Assembly (NCBI GenBank): GCA_037179515.1 | Contig: JAXCGZ010000112.1 | Coordinates: forward strand, 16,001-80,000 | DNA from: Halocaridina rubra | Taxonomy: Eukaryota; Arthropoda; Malacostraca; Decapoda; Atyidae | Direction of reading: 5' to 3' | DNA length: 64,000 bases | Shown here: piece after piece, positions 45,219 to 61,725 of the stretch | Numbering within the stretch: position 1 is the first letter of the stretch | How the letters are laid out: every line of letters begins with the position of its first letter | Program-made: the position numbers and the translations under genes | Notes under the pieces: model-generated | Database searches by the model: none | What the model was told of the DNA's origin: nothing | The model's input: only the letters and a program-made list of their open reading frames with translations

Positions 45219-46589
45219 ACTCTGAACTATAGACCAGTTTTCTTGACCAGCATAGTTTGCAAAGTTATGGAGAAACTACTAAGGAAACATATCTCTCTTC
45301 ACTTGGAATCCTTCAACTTTTTGTCAGTGAGGCAACATGGCTTCAGAGAAGGTAGATCAACATAAACAAACTTATTAGAATTTTATGATAAGGTAAGCCA
45401 AATCTTACAGGAAAGAGAGGGCTGGGCAGATTGCATATTCCTAGACTTCCAGAAAGCGTTTGACACTGTTCCACATGGGAGACTTATTAGGAAGCTGCAA
45501 TCAATAGCTAGAATAGGTGGAAATGTTTTGGAATGGATAAAAACTTACTTAGAAGGAAGGGAACAGAGGGTTAGAGTAAGACACTCAGTGTCTGAATGGA
45601 GAAGAGTTAGTAGTGGAGTTCCACAGGGTTCAGTTTTAGGGCCACTTTTGTTCCTTGTATATGTAAATGACCTACCACAGTCTGTAAATTCATTCATAAA
45701 TATGTTTGCAGATGATGCAAAGATTGTGAAGAAAGTAAAAAACGAGAACAATGGTAGAGAACTTCAGGAGGATCTAAATAATCTGCATGAGTGGTTAGAA
45801 AAGTGGCTAATGAAATTCAATACTTCAAAATGTAAGGTAATGAGAATGGGTACAAGTGCAAGAAGGCCCAAGCTTAACTACTCGGTGGCTGGAGTACAAC
45901 TTCAAGAGACAGAAAATGAGAGAGATCTAGGAGTAAACATACTGGCAGATTTGTCTCCAAAAATACATATAAATGGCATAGTAAGGGCAGCATATGCATT
46001 CTTATCAAATGTAAGGGTAGCCTTCAGGCACATGGACAAGGAAATGTTCAGAAATATTTATGTAACCTATGTGAGGCCAAAACTCGAATATGCAGCCCCC
46101 TTTTGGAATCCGCACTTGAAAAAGCACATAGCTAAGCTTGAAAAAGTTCAAAGACATGCCACAAAACTGGTGCCAGAAATACGCAATCTCAGTTATGATG
46201 AGAGACTGAGGGAATTAGACTTACCATCACTCGAAGCTAGAAGAGTGAGGGGGGATATGGTGACAGTCTTTAAATTCCTTCATGGTTATGATAGAGTGGA
46301 TAGGGATCGATATTTTGATATGGCTGGCTCTAGAACTAGAGGTCATAGTTTGAAGCTTCGTAAGAAAACTTCTTTGCAGGATGTAAGGAAATACTTTTTC
46401 AGTGTAAGAGTAGTTGATAATTGGAATTGGCTAAGCGAGGAGGTAGTTAATGCTATCTCAATCCATAGTTTTAAGGACAGGTATGATAAGTATCACTAAG
46501 TCTAAAATGGAACCGATGAGGAGACGGGAAGATACGAGTTTTGGGCTCTTTCCCGTAAACACAATTAGGTAATCACAATTAGGTAATCA
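45219..46589 (+). repeat. Family B unit X3 (about 1371 bp)
   Basis: Same start point and TAA lesion as X1 and X2. It has gagagggctggg, like X4, and the ending taagtctaaaatgg, shared with X4. Y1 follows directly after its tail. Confidence 0.9.
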
Positions 46590-49480
46590 AACAAATGCTG
46601 ATATATTAGCTGGTAAGGCAGTAGAATTAAAAGACAGGATTCACAACAGTAAGGCAGATATAGTAGCAATTACAGAGACTAAGTTGAGTAAGGACATAAA
46701 GTCTAACAGTTTTTCCTAAGGGCTTCAGAATATTAAGGGTTGAAAGATCTGAGAGGACTGATGGAGGGCTAGCACTGCTCATAAGTGAAAGGATTCAAGT
46801 TGAAAAAATAAACTTGGCCATAGAAAGTGATTTCAAGGAATTTCTTGTTGCTCGCATAAATACCGGGTCAGAGAAAATTATAATAAGTGTTGTATATAAC
46901 CCACCAAGGATCCATAATAGGCTTGAAGTTTATGAGGAAAGTCATATAGGTACTATTAAAGTCATAAACTCAGTTATTAACGTGACACAGGAGAAAAAAT
47001 GTAGGATTTTGATTATGGGAGATTTTAATCATAAAGAGATAGATTGGATAAATCTTGACCCACACAGTGGTGAGGACTCATTCGGGGCAAGATTCCTAGA
47101 TTGCGTACAAGGGAATTTCCAACACCAACATGTAATGGAACCAACAAGGGCCAGGGGTGGGGATGAATCATCACCACTTGATCTGGTATTCACAGATAAT
47201 GTGTTGGATATTGAAAAAAATTGAGTATGAACCACCAATTGGAAAGAGTGACCACTGTGTGTTGTTGATGGAGTATATAATTGAAGATATTCTTCCTGAG
47301 AGTAGAGGCACTGAGGACATGAGGAGGAACTATCCGAAAGGAGATTACATCAAAATGAATGAGCTTTTTGCAGTTATTGACTGGAGAACCTTACTTTACA
47401 ACATATCTGTACAAGAAATGTATGACATCTTTTGTGAGAAATATGGGAAGATAGTAGATTGCTGCATACCTGTCACCAAAGTAGGTGTAAATCATGCCAG
47501 AGAGATGTGGTTCAATAATGGGTGTAAAAGAGCTAAGGAGTGGAGAGACAAATGCTGGAAAAAGTATAGGAGAAGAAAAAATTTAAATGCCTGGCAAACC
47601 TACAAAAGAGCAAGAAATGACTACCTAAGTAAAAGGAGAGAGGCAAGAAGGGACTATGAGAGGGACATCACCAGGAAGGCTAAAGAAAATCCCAAGCTTT
47701 TCCACAGCTTTATCAGAGGAAAACTGAAGGTAAAAGAACAGGTTTTAAGGTTAAAGAGAGCTGATGGAAGCATCACTGAGACGGATGAAGAGATCTGCAA
47801 AGAAGTGAACAAGGAGTTTCAGTCAGTATTTACAGTAGAAAATACCCCACCCCCTCAGATTGCAGAGATAGAAGCTCATGGGCCGGCATTAGAGAACATC
47901 AACCTTACAGCCACAGAGGTATGCAAAGCACTGATGGATTTATATGTTCATAAAGCTACAGGACCTGATGATATATCCCCTCATGCGCTTAAAAAATGCG
48001 CAAGCTCAATATCAGAGGCACTAAGTATCATATTAAAAAAGTCACTGGAGTCAGGGGAGATTCCAAGATGCTGGAAACAAGAAAATGTGATAAATATCTT
48101 CAAAAAGGGAACGAAGAATATGGCTCTGAACTATAGACCAGTTTCCTTGACCAGCATAGTTTGCAAAGTTATGGAGAAACGACTAAGGAAACATATCTCT
48201 ATTCACCTGGAATCCTTCAACTTTTTGTCAGTTAGGCAACAAGGCTTCAGAGAAGGTAGATCAACAGTAACAAACTTATTAGAATTTTATGATGAGGTAA
48301 TGCGAATCTTACAGGAAAGAGAGGGATGGGCAGATTGCATATTCCTAGACTTCCAGAAAGCGTTTGACACTGTTTTACACGGGAGACTTATTAGGAAGCT
48401 GCAAGCAATGGCTAGAATAGGTGGAAATGTTTTGGAATGGATAAAAACTTACTTAGAAGGAAGGGAACAGTGGGTTAGAGTAAGACACTCAGTGTCTGAA
48501 TGGAGAAGAGTTAGAGTGGAGTTCCGCAGGGTTCAGTTTTAGGGCCACTTTTCTTCCTTGTATATGTAAATGACCTACCAGAGTCTGTAAATTCATTCAT
48601 GAATATGTTTGAAGATGATGCAAAGATTGTGAAGAAAGTAAAAAACGAGAACAATGGTAGAGAACTTCAGGAGGATCTAAATAATCTGCATGAGTGGTCA
48701 GAAAAGTGGCTAATGAAATTCAATACTTCAAAATGAAAGGTAATGAGAATGGGTACAAGTGCAAGAAGGCCCAGGCTTGACTACTCGGTGGCTGGAGTAC
48801 AACTTCAAGAGACAGAAAATGAGAGAGATCTAGGAGTAAACATACAGGCAGATTTGTCTCCAGAAATACTTATAAATGGCATAGTGAGGGCAGCATATGC
48901 ATTCTTCTCAAATGTAAGGGTATCCTTCAGGCACATGGACAAGGAAATATTCAGAAATATTTATGTAACCTATGTGAGGCCAAAACTCGAATATGCAGCC
49001 CCCTTTTGGAATCCACACTTGGAAAAGCATATAGCTAAGCTTGAAAAAGTTCAAAGACATGCCACGAATCTGTTGCCAGAAATACGCAATCTCAGTTATG
49101 ATGAGAGGCTGAGAGAATTAGACTTACCATCACTCGAAGCTAGAAGATTGAGGGGGGATATGGTGACAGTCTTTAAATTCCTTCATGGTTATGATAGAGT
49201 GCATAGGGATCGATATTTTGATATGGCTGTCTCTAGAACTAGAGGTCATAGTTTGAAGCTTTGTAAGAAAGCTTCTTTGCAGGATGTAAGGAAATACTTT
49301 TTCAGTGTAAGAGTAGTTGATAATTGAAATTGGATAAGCGAGGAGGTAGTTAATGCTATCTCAATCCATAGTTTTAAGGAAAGGTATGATAAGTATCACT
49401 AAGTATAAAATGGAACCGATGAGGAGACGGGAAGATACGAGCTTTGGGCTCTTTCCCGTAAACACAATTAGGTAATCACA
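46590..49480 (+). mobile_element. LINE family B, copy Y1 (decayed ORF2)
   Basis: It starts at the beginning of ORF2 (acaaatgctgatatatt) after the X3 tail and ends in a single tail. Fixed lesions: a loss in the KLSEDINSV region near 46700, an extra A at 47213-47220, a 1-bp loss before the GVPQ box near 48512, FADD changed to FEDD (48608-48619) and TGA for Cys near 48735. Y2 shares all of these, so Y1 and Y2 are one copy duplicated after it had decayed. Confidence 0.92.
46814..48542 (+). pseudogene. Family B ORF2 remnant in Y1
   Basis: Two overlapping frames: endonuclease (46814-47224, to LDIEKN) and linker plus RT (to 48542), separated by the extra A. A last frame (48743-49327) ends early at TGA, where Y2 is still open to YDKYH. 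Inactive. Confidence 0.88.
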
Positions 49481-51462
49481 CAGAGAGAAATGGTTCGAAA
49501 ATGGGTGTAAAAGAGCTAAGGAGTGGAGAGACAAATGCTGGAAAAGGTATAGGAGGAGAAAAAACATAAATGCCTGGCAAACCTACAAAAGAGCAAGAAA
49601 TGACTACCTAAGTAAAAGGAGAGAGGCAGAGAGAGACTATGAGAGGGACATCACCAGGAAGGCTAAAGAAAATCCCAAGCTTTTCCACAGCTTTATCAGA
49701 GGAAAACTGAAGGTAAAAGAACAGGTTTTAAGGCTAAAGAGAGAGGATGGAAGCATCACTGAGACGGATGAAGAGATCTGCAAAGAATTGAACAAGGAGT
49801 TTCAGTCAATATTTACAGTAGAAAATACCCCACCTCCTCAGATTGCAGTGATAGAAGTTCAAGTGCCGGTATTAGAGAACATCAACCTTACAGCCACAGA
49901 GGTATGCAAAGCGCTAATGGATTTAGATGTTCATAAAGCTACAGGTCCTGATGACATATCCCCTCATGTGCTTAAAAAATGCGCAAACACAATATCAGTG
50001 GCACTAAGTATCATATTTAAGGAGTCACTGGAGTCGGGGGAGATTCCAAGATGCTGGAAACAAGCAAATGTGATACCTATCTTCAAAAAGGGAAGGAGGG
50101 AAACGGCTCTGAACTATAGACTAGTTTCCTTGACCAGCATGGAGAAACTACTAAGGAAACATATCTCTCTTCACTTGGAATCCTTCAACTTTTTGTCAGT
50201 GAGGCAACATGGCTTCAGAGAACATAGATCAACAGTAACAAACTTATTAGAATTTTATGATGAGGTAAGCCAAATCTTACAGGAAAGAGAGGGCTGGGCA
50301 GATTGCATATTCCTAGACTTCCAGAAAGCGTTTGACACTGTTCCACATGGGAGACTTATTAGGAAGCTGCAATCAATGGCTAGAATAGGTGGAAATGTTT
50401 TGGAATGGATAAAAACTTACTTAGAAGGAAGGGAACACAGGGTTAGAGTAAGACACTCAGTGTCTGAATGGAGAAGAGTTAGTAGTGGAGTTCCACAGGG
50501 TTCAGTTTTAGGGCCACTTTTGTTCCTTGTATAGGTAAATGACCTACCAGAGTCTGTAAATTCATTCATGAATATGTTTGCAGATGATGCAAAGATTGTG
50601 AAGAAAGTAAAAAACGAGAACAATGGTGGAGAACTTCAGGAGGATCTAAATAATCTGCATGAGTGGTCAGAAAAGTGGCTAATGAAATTCAATACTTCAA
50701 AATGTAAGGTAATGAGAATGGGTACAAGTGCAAGAAGGCCCAAGCTTGACTACTCGGTGGCTGGTGTACAACTTCAAGAGACAGAAAATGAGAGAGATCT
50801 AGGAGTAAACATACTGGCAGATTTGTCTCCAGAAATACATATAAATGGCATAGTAAGGGCAGCATATGCATTCTTATCAAATGTAAGGGTAGCCTTCAGG
50901 CACATGGACAAGGAAATGTTCAGAAATATTTATGTAACCTATGTGAGGCCAAAACTCGAATATGCAGCCCCCTTTTGGAATCCGCACTTGAAAAAGCACA
51001 TAGCTAAGCTTGAAAAAGTTCAAAGACATGCCACGAAACTGGTGCCAGAAATACGCAATCTCAGTTATGATGAAAGGCTGAGGGAATTAGACTTACCATC
51101 ACTCGAAGCTAGAAGAGTGAGGGGGGATATGGTGACAGTCTTTAAATTCCTTCATGGTTATGATAGAGTGGATAGGGATCGATATTTTGATATGGCTGGC
51201 TCTAGAACTAGAGGTCATAGTTTGAAGATTCGTAAGAAAACTTCTTTGCAGGATGTAAGGAAATACTTTTTCAGTGTAAGAGTAGTTGATAATTGGAATT
51301 GGCTAAGCGAGGAGGTAGTTAATGCTATCTCAATCCATAGTTTTGAGGACAGGTATGATAAGTATCACTGAGTATAAAATGGAACCGATGAGGAGACGGG
51401 AAGATACGAGCTTTGGGCTCTTTCCCGTAAACACAATTAGGTAATCACAATTAGGTAATCAC
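49481..51462 (+). mobile_element. LINE family B, copy Z (5' edge is a duplication joint)
   Basis: It starts at cagagagaaatgg, matching 40493 of copy 7, directly after the Y1 tail. It has the copy 7 five-residue deletion (LTSMEKLL) and FREHRST where copy 7 has FRERRST. TAG replaces the Tyr codon of LVYVND (50532-50534). Its end (cactgagtataaaatgg) matches X2. Confidence 0.9.
49788..51371 (+). pseudogene. Family B ORF2 remnant in copy Z
   Basis: Linker and RT frame from 49788, broken by TAG at 50532, then open from 50568 (MNMFADDAKIV) to TGA 51371. Otherwise very close to copy 7. Confidence 0.87.
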
Positions 51463-52834
51463 ACTCTGAACTATAGACCAGTTTCCTTGACCAGCATAGT
51501 TTGCAAAGTTATGGAGAAACTACTAAGGAAACATATCTCTCTTCACTTGGAATCCTTCAACTTTTTGTCAGTGAGGCAACATGGCTTCAGAGAAGGTAGA
51601 TCAACAGTAACAAACTTATTAGAATTTTATGATAAGGTAAGCCAAATCTTACAGGAAAGAGAGGGCTGGGCAGATTGCATATTCCTAGACTTCCAGAAAG
51701 CGTTTGACACTGTTCCACATGGGAGACTTATTAGGAAGCTGCAATCAATAGCTAGAATAGGTGGAAATGTTTTGGAATGGATAAAAACTTACTTAGAAGG
51801 AAGGGAACAGAGGGTTAGAGTAAGACACTCAGTGTCTGAATGGAGAAGAATTAGTAGTGGAGTTCCACAGGGTTCAGTTTTAGGGCCACTTTTGTTCCTT
51901 GTATATGTAAATGACCTACCACAGTCTGTAAATTCATTCATAAATATGTTTGCAGATGATGCAAAGATTGTGAAGAAAGTAAAAAACGAGAACAATGGTA
52001 GAGAACTTCAGGAGGATCTAAATAATCTGCATGAGTGGTTAGAAAAGTGGCTAATGAAATTCAATACTTCAAAATGTAAGGTAATGAGAATGGGTACAAG
52101 TGCAAGAAGGCCCAAGCTTAACTACTCGGTGGCTGGAGTACAACTTCAAGAGACAGAAAATGAGAGAGATCTAGGAGTAAACATACTGGCAGATTTGTCT
52201 CCAGAAATACATATAAATGGCATAGTAAGGGCAGCATATGCATTCTTATCAAATGTAAGGGTAGCCTTCAGGCACATGGACAAGGAAATGTTCAGAAATA
52301 TTTATGTAACCTATGTGAGGCCAAAACTCGAATATGCAGCCCCCTTTTGGAATCCGCACTTGAAAAAGCACATAGCTAAGCTTGAAAAAGTTCAAAGACA
52401 TGCCACAAAACTGGTGCCAGAAATACGCAATCTCAGTTATGATGAGAGACTGAGGGAATTAGACTTACCATCACTCGAAGCTAGAAGAGTGAGGGGGGAT
52501 ATGGTGACAGTCTTTAAATTCCTTCATGGTTATGATAGAGTGGATAGGGATCGATATTTTGATATGGCTGGCTCTAGAACTAGAGGTCATAGTTTGAAGC
52601 TTCGTAAGAAAACTTCTTTGCAGGATGTAAGGAAATACTTTTTCAGTGTAAGAGTAGTTGATAATTGGAATTGGCTAAGCGAGGAGGTAGTTAATGCTAT
52701 CTCAATCCATATTTTTAAGGACAGGTATGATAAGTATCACTAAGTCTAAAATGGAACCGATGAGGAGACGGGAAGATACGAGCTTTGGGCTCTTTCCCGT
52801 AAACACAATTAGGTAATCACAATTAGGTAATCAC
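51463..52834 (+). repeat. Family B unit X4 (1372 bp)
   Basis: Identical in start, length and order to X1-X3 but without the TAA lesion: the frame is open for 418 codons (51487-52743), from the IVCKVMEKLL region through FADDAKIV to YDKYH. X4 therefore keeps the ancestral state of the unit. Confidence 0.92.
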
Positions 52835-56468
<3,634 letters not shown>

Positions 56469-56550
56469 ATGAGTGGTCCTGTGGAGAAAATGCTTAATCA
56501 GGCGGCTTTGGAAGCACTCTATTCTGCAACTTACGTAGACAATTTCCTAG
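56469..56550 (+). CDS. ING1/2: ING1/2-like gene, coding exon 1
   Basis: ATG 56469 encodes 27 residues beginning MSGPVEKMLNQAALEALYSA and ending TYVDNFL, then the donor G|gtgag (phase 1). ING proteins begin with a short variable N-terminus followed by a Y-(V/L)-E/D-x-(Y/F)-L motif leading into the conserved N-terminal helical domain. The splice phase joins directly to 57794. ING1/2 proteins are subunits of Sin3-HDAC complexes and read H3K4me3 through a C-terminal PHD finger, which is not in this window. Confidence 0.8.
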
Positions 56551-57793
56551 GTGAGATCTTTTTGCATTCGCCTACTTTCTAATTGGACACTAGATTATAA
56601 TGGGAGGGGTTCTCGTCTCGTATGTTGCCGCACCTTGGCCCTAAATACCTTATATGTGATGGGTTGGTCACAACAAGATTATTATATGAATGCATTGTCA
56701 CAGAAACGCCATTTTGACCCTTAGAAAGTTTGAGGTTGCCAATTGAGAGCCCTCAAAGAGGATGGAAGGGCGGGTCATGAAAGAGCTCTTAAAGAAATCA
56801 ATGAACGCATTTTGTAACATTCATGGCAACCTATGAATGAGATATAGGGTTTAAACTTGCTTCAATTACCAAATTATAATATCTACTGGCATCTGTTAAA
56901 GGGTGATGTACGTGAATGAGATCCCAGTGCCATTGCTATTATACCTAGAGAGCAAGATGAAGTACCAGAATTCAGTTATTTGCGCAGACTGTTGTATTCC
57001 TAACAAACTGCCATGAAAGTTTACATGGCCTCCCTTCTTCCTAAGGTTGAAATGGCTGGGGGAGGAATCAGGCTACTCCCAGTGCCATTTTCTCCCGGCA
57101 AATGTCGCCAGTACGGATCAGTCCCAGAATAGGAACCTGATTTACCATAGTCTCAGATAAAGCACTTGTATTATTACTTATTGCTCAGTTAGTTTAGATT
57201 AACCTAAACTTTCCTTATCAAACCTTACCTTACCATACAATACCTTTGCCTTACATAACATAATCTAATCTAACACAAAATAATTTTGAAATTTTAATTA
57301 TCATAGGGACTTTGTTAAGAGGCTTATGTCATAAAAATCTTTGTTCGTTTTTGAAATTTGTGTTTTTTGTGTGGATAAAAGGTACTATATATTACTACTA
57401 ATGAGATTTAAGATTGTCTTTCGTAAATAGGTATTTATTTAAAGACATTTTTTCAATACCGATGGAAATAAGTTTTTCTTCTTCTTATTCATAAGCCATA
57501 ATCCCCTTTATAAGGGGAATAGCTGAGTTGAAGTCATAAATTTAACTCTTTGTTGGAAGAAGATACTAAGGAGGTGATTCCAAGTCCCCTCTCTCCACCC
57601 CATTTAGTCCATTTTTATGGAGCACATGGGAACACGGATGAGGCATGGTATTCTTGCCGTTCCCTTAAGGGGACTGGTTATCACAGTAGCTGTTGCAGTA
57701 ATGTACATTTATGTTTTAGTTTGAAATGTTTATTGATAAAGATTGCTGATTAAACCTCTTACCCCTCAGATATTTATGTATTTGCAATTTCAG
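56551..57793 (+). other. Intron 1 of the ING1/2-like gene
   Basis: 1243 bp, GT...AG. Mostly unique AT-rich sequence. A short piece at 57484-57540 (minus) matches the dispersed repeat seen at 57940-58190. A 67-codon open frame at 57550-57753 has no recognisable domain. Confidence 0.65.
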
Positions 57794-57868
57794 ACACCGT
57801 GGAGAACTTACCGGACGAAGTACAGCGGGAAATATCCAGCATGAGAGAGCTGGATGTGCGATATCAAG
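57794..57868 (+). CDS. ING1/2: ING1/2-like gene, coding exon 2
   Basis: Acceptor tttcag|, 75 bp, donor G|gtacag, phase 1 at both ends. It encodes DTVENLPDEVQREISSMREL followed by DVRYQ, the best conserved ING signature (compare the family pattern SIE-LP-LQR---MRE-D--Y). With exon 1 it forms the first helix of the N-terminal dimerisation domain. Confidence 0.88.
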
Positions 57869-57939
57869 GTACAGTTGAGTTTTTGGATCATATATCATAT
57901 ATCAGTAATCTCCCAGAACCTCATGTTGAGTTAAATGCA

Positions 57940-58190
57940 CATACATATACAAGGCCTCATTCCCTCTTGTAAGGGGGATGGCTGAGCCAAGAAACACACA
58001 TTCATCACGATCCACACATACCTCAACTACTCCTCTTAAGACCTTGAGGATAGAGGATTGAAACATTTCCCCCCAAACCACCCTGATTGGGTCATCCACA
58101 AGGTAGGTGGGCAAAGATATTCTACAGTGAGGCCCGATAGCCAAAGCTTGTTTAATCCCCACCATTTCATCACATGGCAGCTACCCTCAC
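57940..58190 (-). repeat. Unnamed dispersed repeat R, copy 1
   Basis: On the minus strand this reads cccacctaccttgtggatgaccc, then gaatgtgtgtttcttggctcagccatcccccttacaag. Closely similar strings occur at 62764-62995 and 62140-62340 on the plus strand. No protein, A/B boxes or target duplication are seen. A short SINE or MITE family is likely. Confidence 0.65.
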
Positions 58191-58253
58191 ACTTGTACAT
58201 CACAGTTCGCTGAGTTAGCAGGTGCGAGAAAGTTATCGGCCTGTGACACCTAT

Positions 58254-58990
58254 ACCAATGCCGTTTTCATGCCATCCATTCATCTCATTCTAGGTCTTCC
58301 TCTTGGCCTAACTCCTACCACTTCTGCACTCTACACTCTCTTCGCTATTCTTTCCTCACTTATCCTTTTCATTTGTCCAAACCAACTCATCACATATCTA
58401 ACCTATCCGACAACCTTCTATCAACATCCGTTCTCTGCCTGATCTCCATATTACTCTATATATACTAGGTGCACCAATCATACTTCTCAAGCACCTCTTC
58501 AGCAATACAATCAACTTGTTTATTCATTCTCTCTTGCATTCCAAGTCTCTGCTCCATACAATCTGTCGACACAAACACATCTTCATAAATCCTTCTCTTT
58601 GCATTCATTCTCACCTAGACATTTACTTGCTTCATTCACTCTATTACTTACCTCCGCACCCACACATCCATTCCTTGATACGTGCAACCCCAGATACTTA
58701 AAACTATCAATTTCTTCAATCAAATGACACATTCAATCTACAAACATTGACACTCCTCGTTCATCTAATGACTTTACTTTTACCCATATTCACTCGCAAC
58801 TTCCTGCTCTCATACATCCTAGCAAACTCAGTCACCAAACAATTCAGTTTAATCACAGTGTCAGCCACCAGTGCTGTGTCCTCCATGAATAGCAATTGAT
58901 TCAATTTCCACAACCTTCCATACTCACCCACAAATTCGAAGCCTCTGTCCAATACTCTCATTTACTTCCCTTACCACTCCACCCATATAC
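58254..58990 (-). pseudogene. RTE-like LINE remnant, 3' part
   Basis: Minus-strand frames contain the RT motif NQLLFMEDTALVADTV (catalytic region, FADDT changed to FMEDT), then ESRKLRVNMGKSKVIR. Near 58254-58400 a broken RISEERIAKRV...VGVRPRGRPR C-terminus is visible, with stops. This is the usual end of RTE-type elements. The 5' part of the same element is probably the fragment at 60050-60600. Confidence 0.75.
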
Positions 58991-59432
58991 ACATTAACCC
59001 TTAAAAGCCGGGCATCTTACAAGAAAAAGTCACCACCTGCCGGGCTGTTTTATAGGCCTCTAAAGAGGAGAGAAATAAAGAAGGAAAATGTAACCACCAG
59101 TTTTTCATTTGGATAGGCCTAAAGAACGAGAGAGAACAAATACTTTCTTATAAACTGTACTGTATTATTTTTTGAATAAAATATTAAACGATATATGTGC
59201 TTACCATTTATTAATATTATAAGAGTATATAACAGTAAATTCATTTTAAAAATAATGATTAAATTCATTATAAAAATAATGATTATCATACATTCCTTAT
59301 TTCCTTTGTATTCTTATATATCTTATTCTATTATTTATTAAGCACTAATGATGCACTTTTACGCCTTGACAACTTGTAAAAAAAGATATATCTTTGAATT
59401 CCTTTTATAACTCGTGTTATTATTGATAAGAT

Positions 59433-59632
59433 GTAGTCTCCGTGGCAAAATGGTAGCGTCCGCGACTCTGAGGCGGCAGGTCGAGGGTTCGCGCCCTGTC
59501 ACAGACTGAGGTTAGTAAGGGCATACACTCAGGGTAACGATTACATCTGCCAAAACATGTCCTTCGCAAGAAGGCAACCGTCCTAGCCCTTAGTAGAAAA
59601 GGGAGTTCGTGACGTAAAACTGAATCCGAATC
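59433..59632 (+). mobile_element. tRNA-derived SINE, copy 4
   Basis: 200 bp with tggcaaaatgg (A-box-like) and GGTTCGCGCC (B box) and the shared body to gtaaaactgaatccg. Perfect 14-bp target duplications attattgataagat lie at 59419-59432 and 59633-59646. It is inserted in intron 2 of the ING-like gene, in gene orientation. Confidence 0.92.
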
Positions 59633-59714
59633 ATTATTGATAAGATATTATAATTAGCTATTGCTAATACTGATTATTATATACTTTACAAATAAATTAC
59701 TGATTGATTTTTTA

Positions 59715-59831
<117 letters not shown>

Positions 59832-60049
59832 CACTAATGATGTACATTTTTACTTTTATATACTTATATAAAAATTATGTGTATGCATTTTATTTGTACT
59901 ATTTGCTCTCCTAAATTATAATGGATAAGATGTTGTGATATTATGTTGATATTATTGATTGTTATTTACTCTCACACTTGCTCTGCTATTCTTGTAAAAA
60001 ATACTTCACTGCATTCAACAAATTTCCACTTATCAGTTCAGTTCAGTTG

Positions 60050-60600
60050 TAGTGCGGAGGTATCTCTTATTCCATACAATCACAACACACTCCACAGTGC
60101 CTCTATCAGCCTGTCATACGCTTTCTCTAAATCCATGAAGGCCCAAAAAGTCTCCCTACTTTTCTCTACGAATTTCTCACATACCTGTCTTACCACAGCA
60201 GCCTGATTCACATTCTCTTCCTCTCCTGAACGTACACTGTTCATCCCCAACAATCTCTGTACATTTCCCAATTCTCTCAATTAACACTCTTCCATATATC
60301 TTACCAACTACACTCAAACTACTACACTCGAACTTATCTCCTTTCCCTTTATATATTGGAACTACACATGCACACCTCCAATCATCTAGAACCTTCCCTT
60401 TCCTAAAACACATTCAATAACCTAACCATCCATTCCACTAATGCCTCCCCAACCTTTGACAAGCATTCAACTTGACACTCATCTATCCCTGGTGCTTTCA
60501 TTGCTCTCAGTACCAATGCCAAATGTACCTCCTACTTTATTATTTCTCTATCATTTTCTTCAGTTAAGTTAAATAACCCTGTAAATTGTCAAGTGAGGTG
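60050..60600 (-). pseudogene. RTE-like LINE remnant, 5' part
   Basis: On the minus strand: a degenerate APGIDECQVE segment, then FRKGKVLDDWRCACVVPIYKG, VVGKIYGRVLIERIGK, EQCTFRRGRE, and in another frame RQVCEKFVEKSRETFWAFMD followed by LEKAYDRLIEAL. These are the front RT boxes of an RTE-like element. Frameshifts and small deletions are present. It lies in the same orientation as, and in the right order with, the fragment at 58254-58990; the sequence between them includes the SINE and (TA)n. Confidence 0.75.
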
Positions 60601-60940
60601 AGATGTGGTGTGGTGAGGCGAGTTGTCTGAAAATGTGAATAAACCTAGAGCACCCTGGGAACACTTGTTAAGCCTTTTTTTGTTGTAATTTGCACTTTAG
60701 TTTAAGAAACCTCTGTATGGGATTTGATGTCTTTGTGATGCATTTTCTTTATATTCAAATTGATTCCTTAATATCACTGAAAAAGATAACAGGAGGTCTC
60801 GTAGAATGTCGTTCCGAGTTATGTCATTTCGCTGCTATGCCAATAAATAATTAATAAATTTTCAATAAATTAATTCTTTAACCTACCTGGTGGTGCGCTA
60901 AATTCAAACCGCACATGCTAAACAGTTTGTGAGTGTGGCA

Positions 60941-61255
60941 CATGAATGCACAGCTAGCAGCACAGCTGTATTCGTATTTATCAAGTTAATAGCTTTATTA
61001 TTTATTTGTTTATATATTTGGTTATATTGAAGGATTAATATTGAATATAAAAAAAAAAATACCAAACACATAACCGTAAATACGATTTTATTCGAAGTAC
61101 ACACGAATACACAGATAGCAGTACAGCTGCATTCTTATTTATCAAGTTAATGGCTTTATTTATTTATTTGTTTATATATTTGGTTAAATTGAAGGATTAT
61201 ATTGAATTTAATAAAAAAATACCAAACACGTCGCCATAAATACAATTTTATTCAA
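60941..61255 (+). repeat. 160-bp tandem repeat, two units
   Basis: The unit beginning near gaatgcacagctagcag (60944) repeats at gaatacacagatagcag (61104), with the same order of sub-phrases (tatcaagttaat, tttatttgtttatatatttggtta, a poly(A) run, taccaaacac). Moderate divergence between units. Confidence 0.8.
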
Positions 61256-61413
61256 AATAGTTTGTTGAACGTCGTGTAAGAATACGGCGTCACGCGGCAT
61301 TAGAAGGAGAAGAGAAAGATCCATCACTCAGTTTACTCTCGCTGCATATTGTTTCTCATGTTTATCTACTCTTTCTTTGGGTTTGCTCATTTTCACTCAT
61401 TATTGACATTGCT

Positions 61414-61725
61414 ATGTCTCCCAAGTTTAGTGGTGATAGTTCTGATGGCAGTGCTACAAAGAAAAGAAAATCCATCACCATAGAAATTAAGTTGATATAG
61501 TAAAATTCTCGGAAAAGGGAGAGTTTGTGGCCAGTAGGGTTTGGTTTAATAATTATAGGAGTTGTGCTAATCTGCATAACCTAAGGGTGCAAGGTGAAGC
61601 TGATAGCTAGTGGTGCCGAGAAAGCAGCAAATGAGTTTCCCAGTGTGTTAGCAGAAATAATTAGGGAGGGGGTTTACCATCCCTTGCAATGCCCCTTCCA
61701 GTGTGCAAGCCAACCGCACAAATAA
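61414..61725 (+). pseudogene. Tigger/pogo-like (jerky-type) transposase remnant
   Basis: From ATG 61414 the frame reads SPKFSGDSSDGSATKKRKSI, then TIEIKL. After a 1-bp loss it continues DIVKFSEKGE. It then jumps to FNNYRSCANLHNLRVQGEA and, after another shift, AAKEFP-like AANEFPSVLAEIIREGVYHP. This order matches the N-terminal CENP-B-type DNA-binding domain and the start of the DDE domain of Tigger/jerky transposases, with the middle of the helix-turn-helix part deleted. A gtcgaaatccgactta string near 61939 and gttccgagttatgtc near 60812 may be its terminal regions. Inactive. Confidence 0.65.

Noticed and set aside
61362..61577. 71-codon minus-strand ORF over the Tigger-like remnant
   Set aside because: The plus strand carries the recognisable transposase residues, so the minus frame is a shadow.
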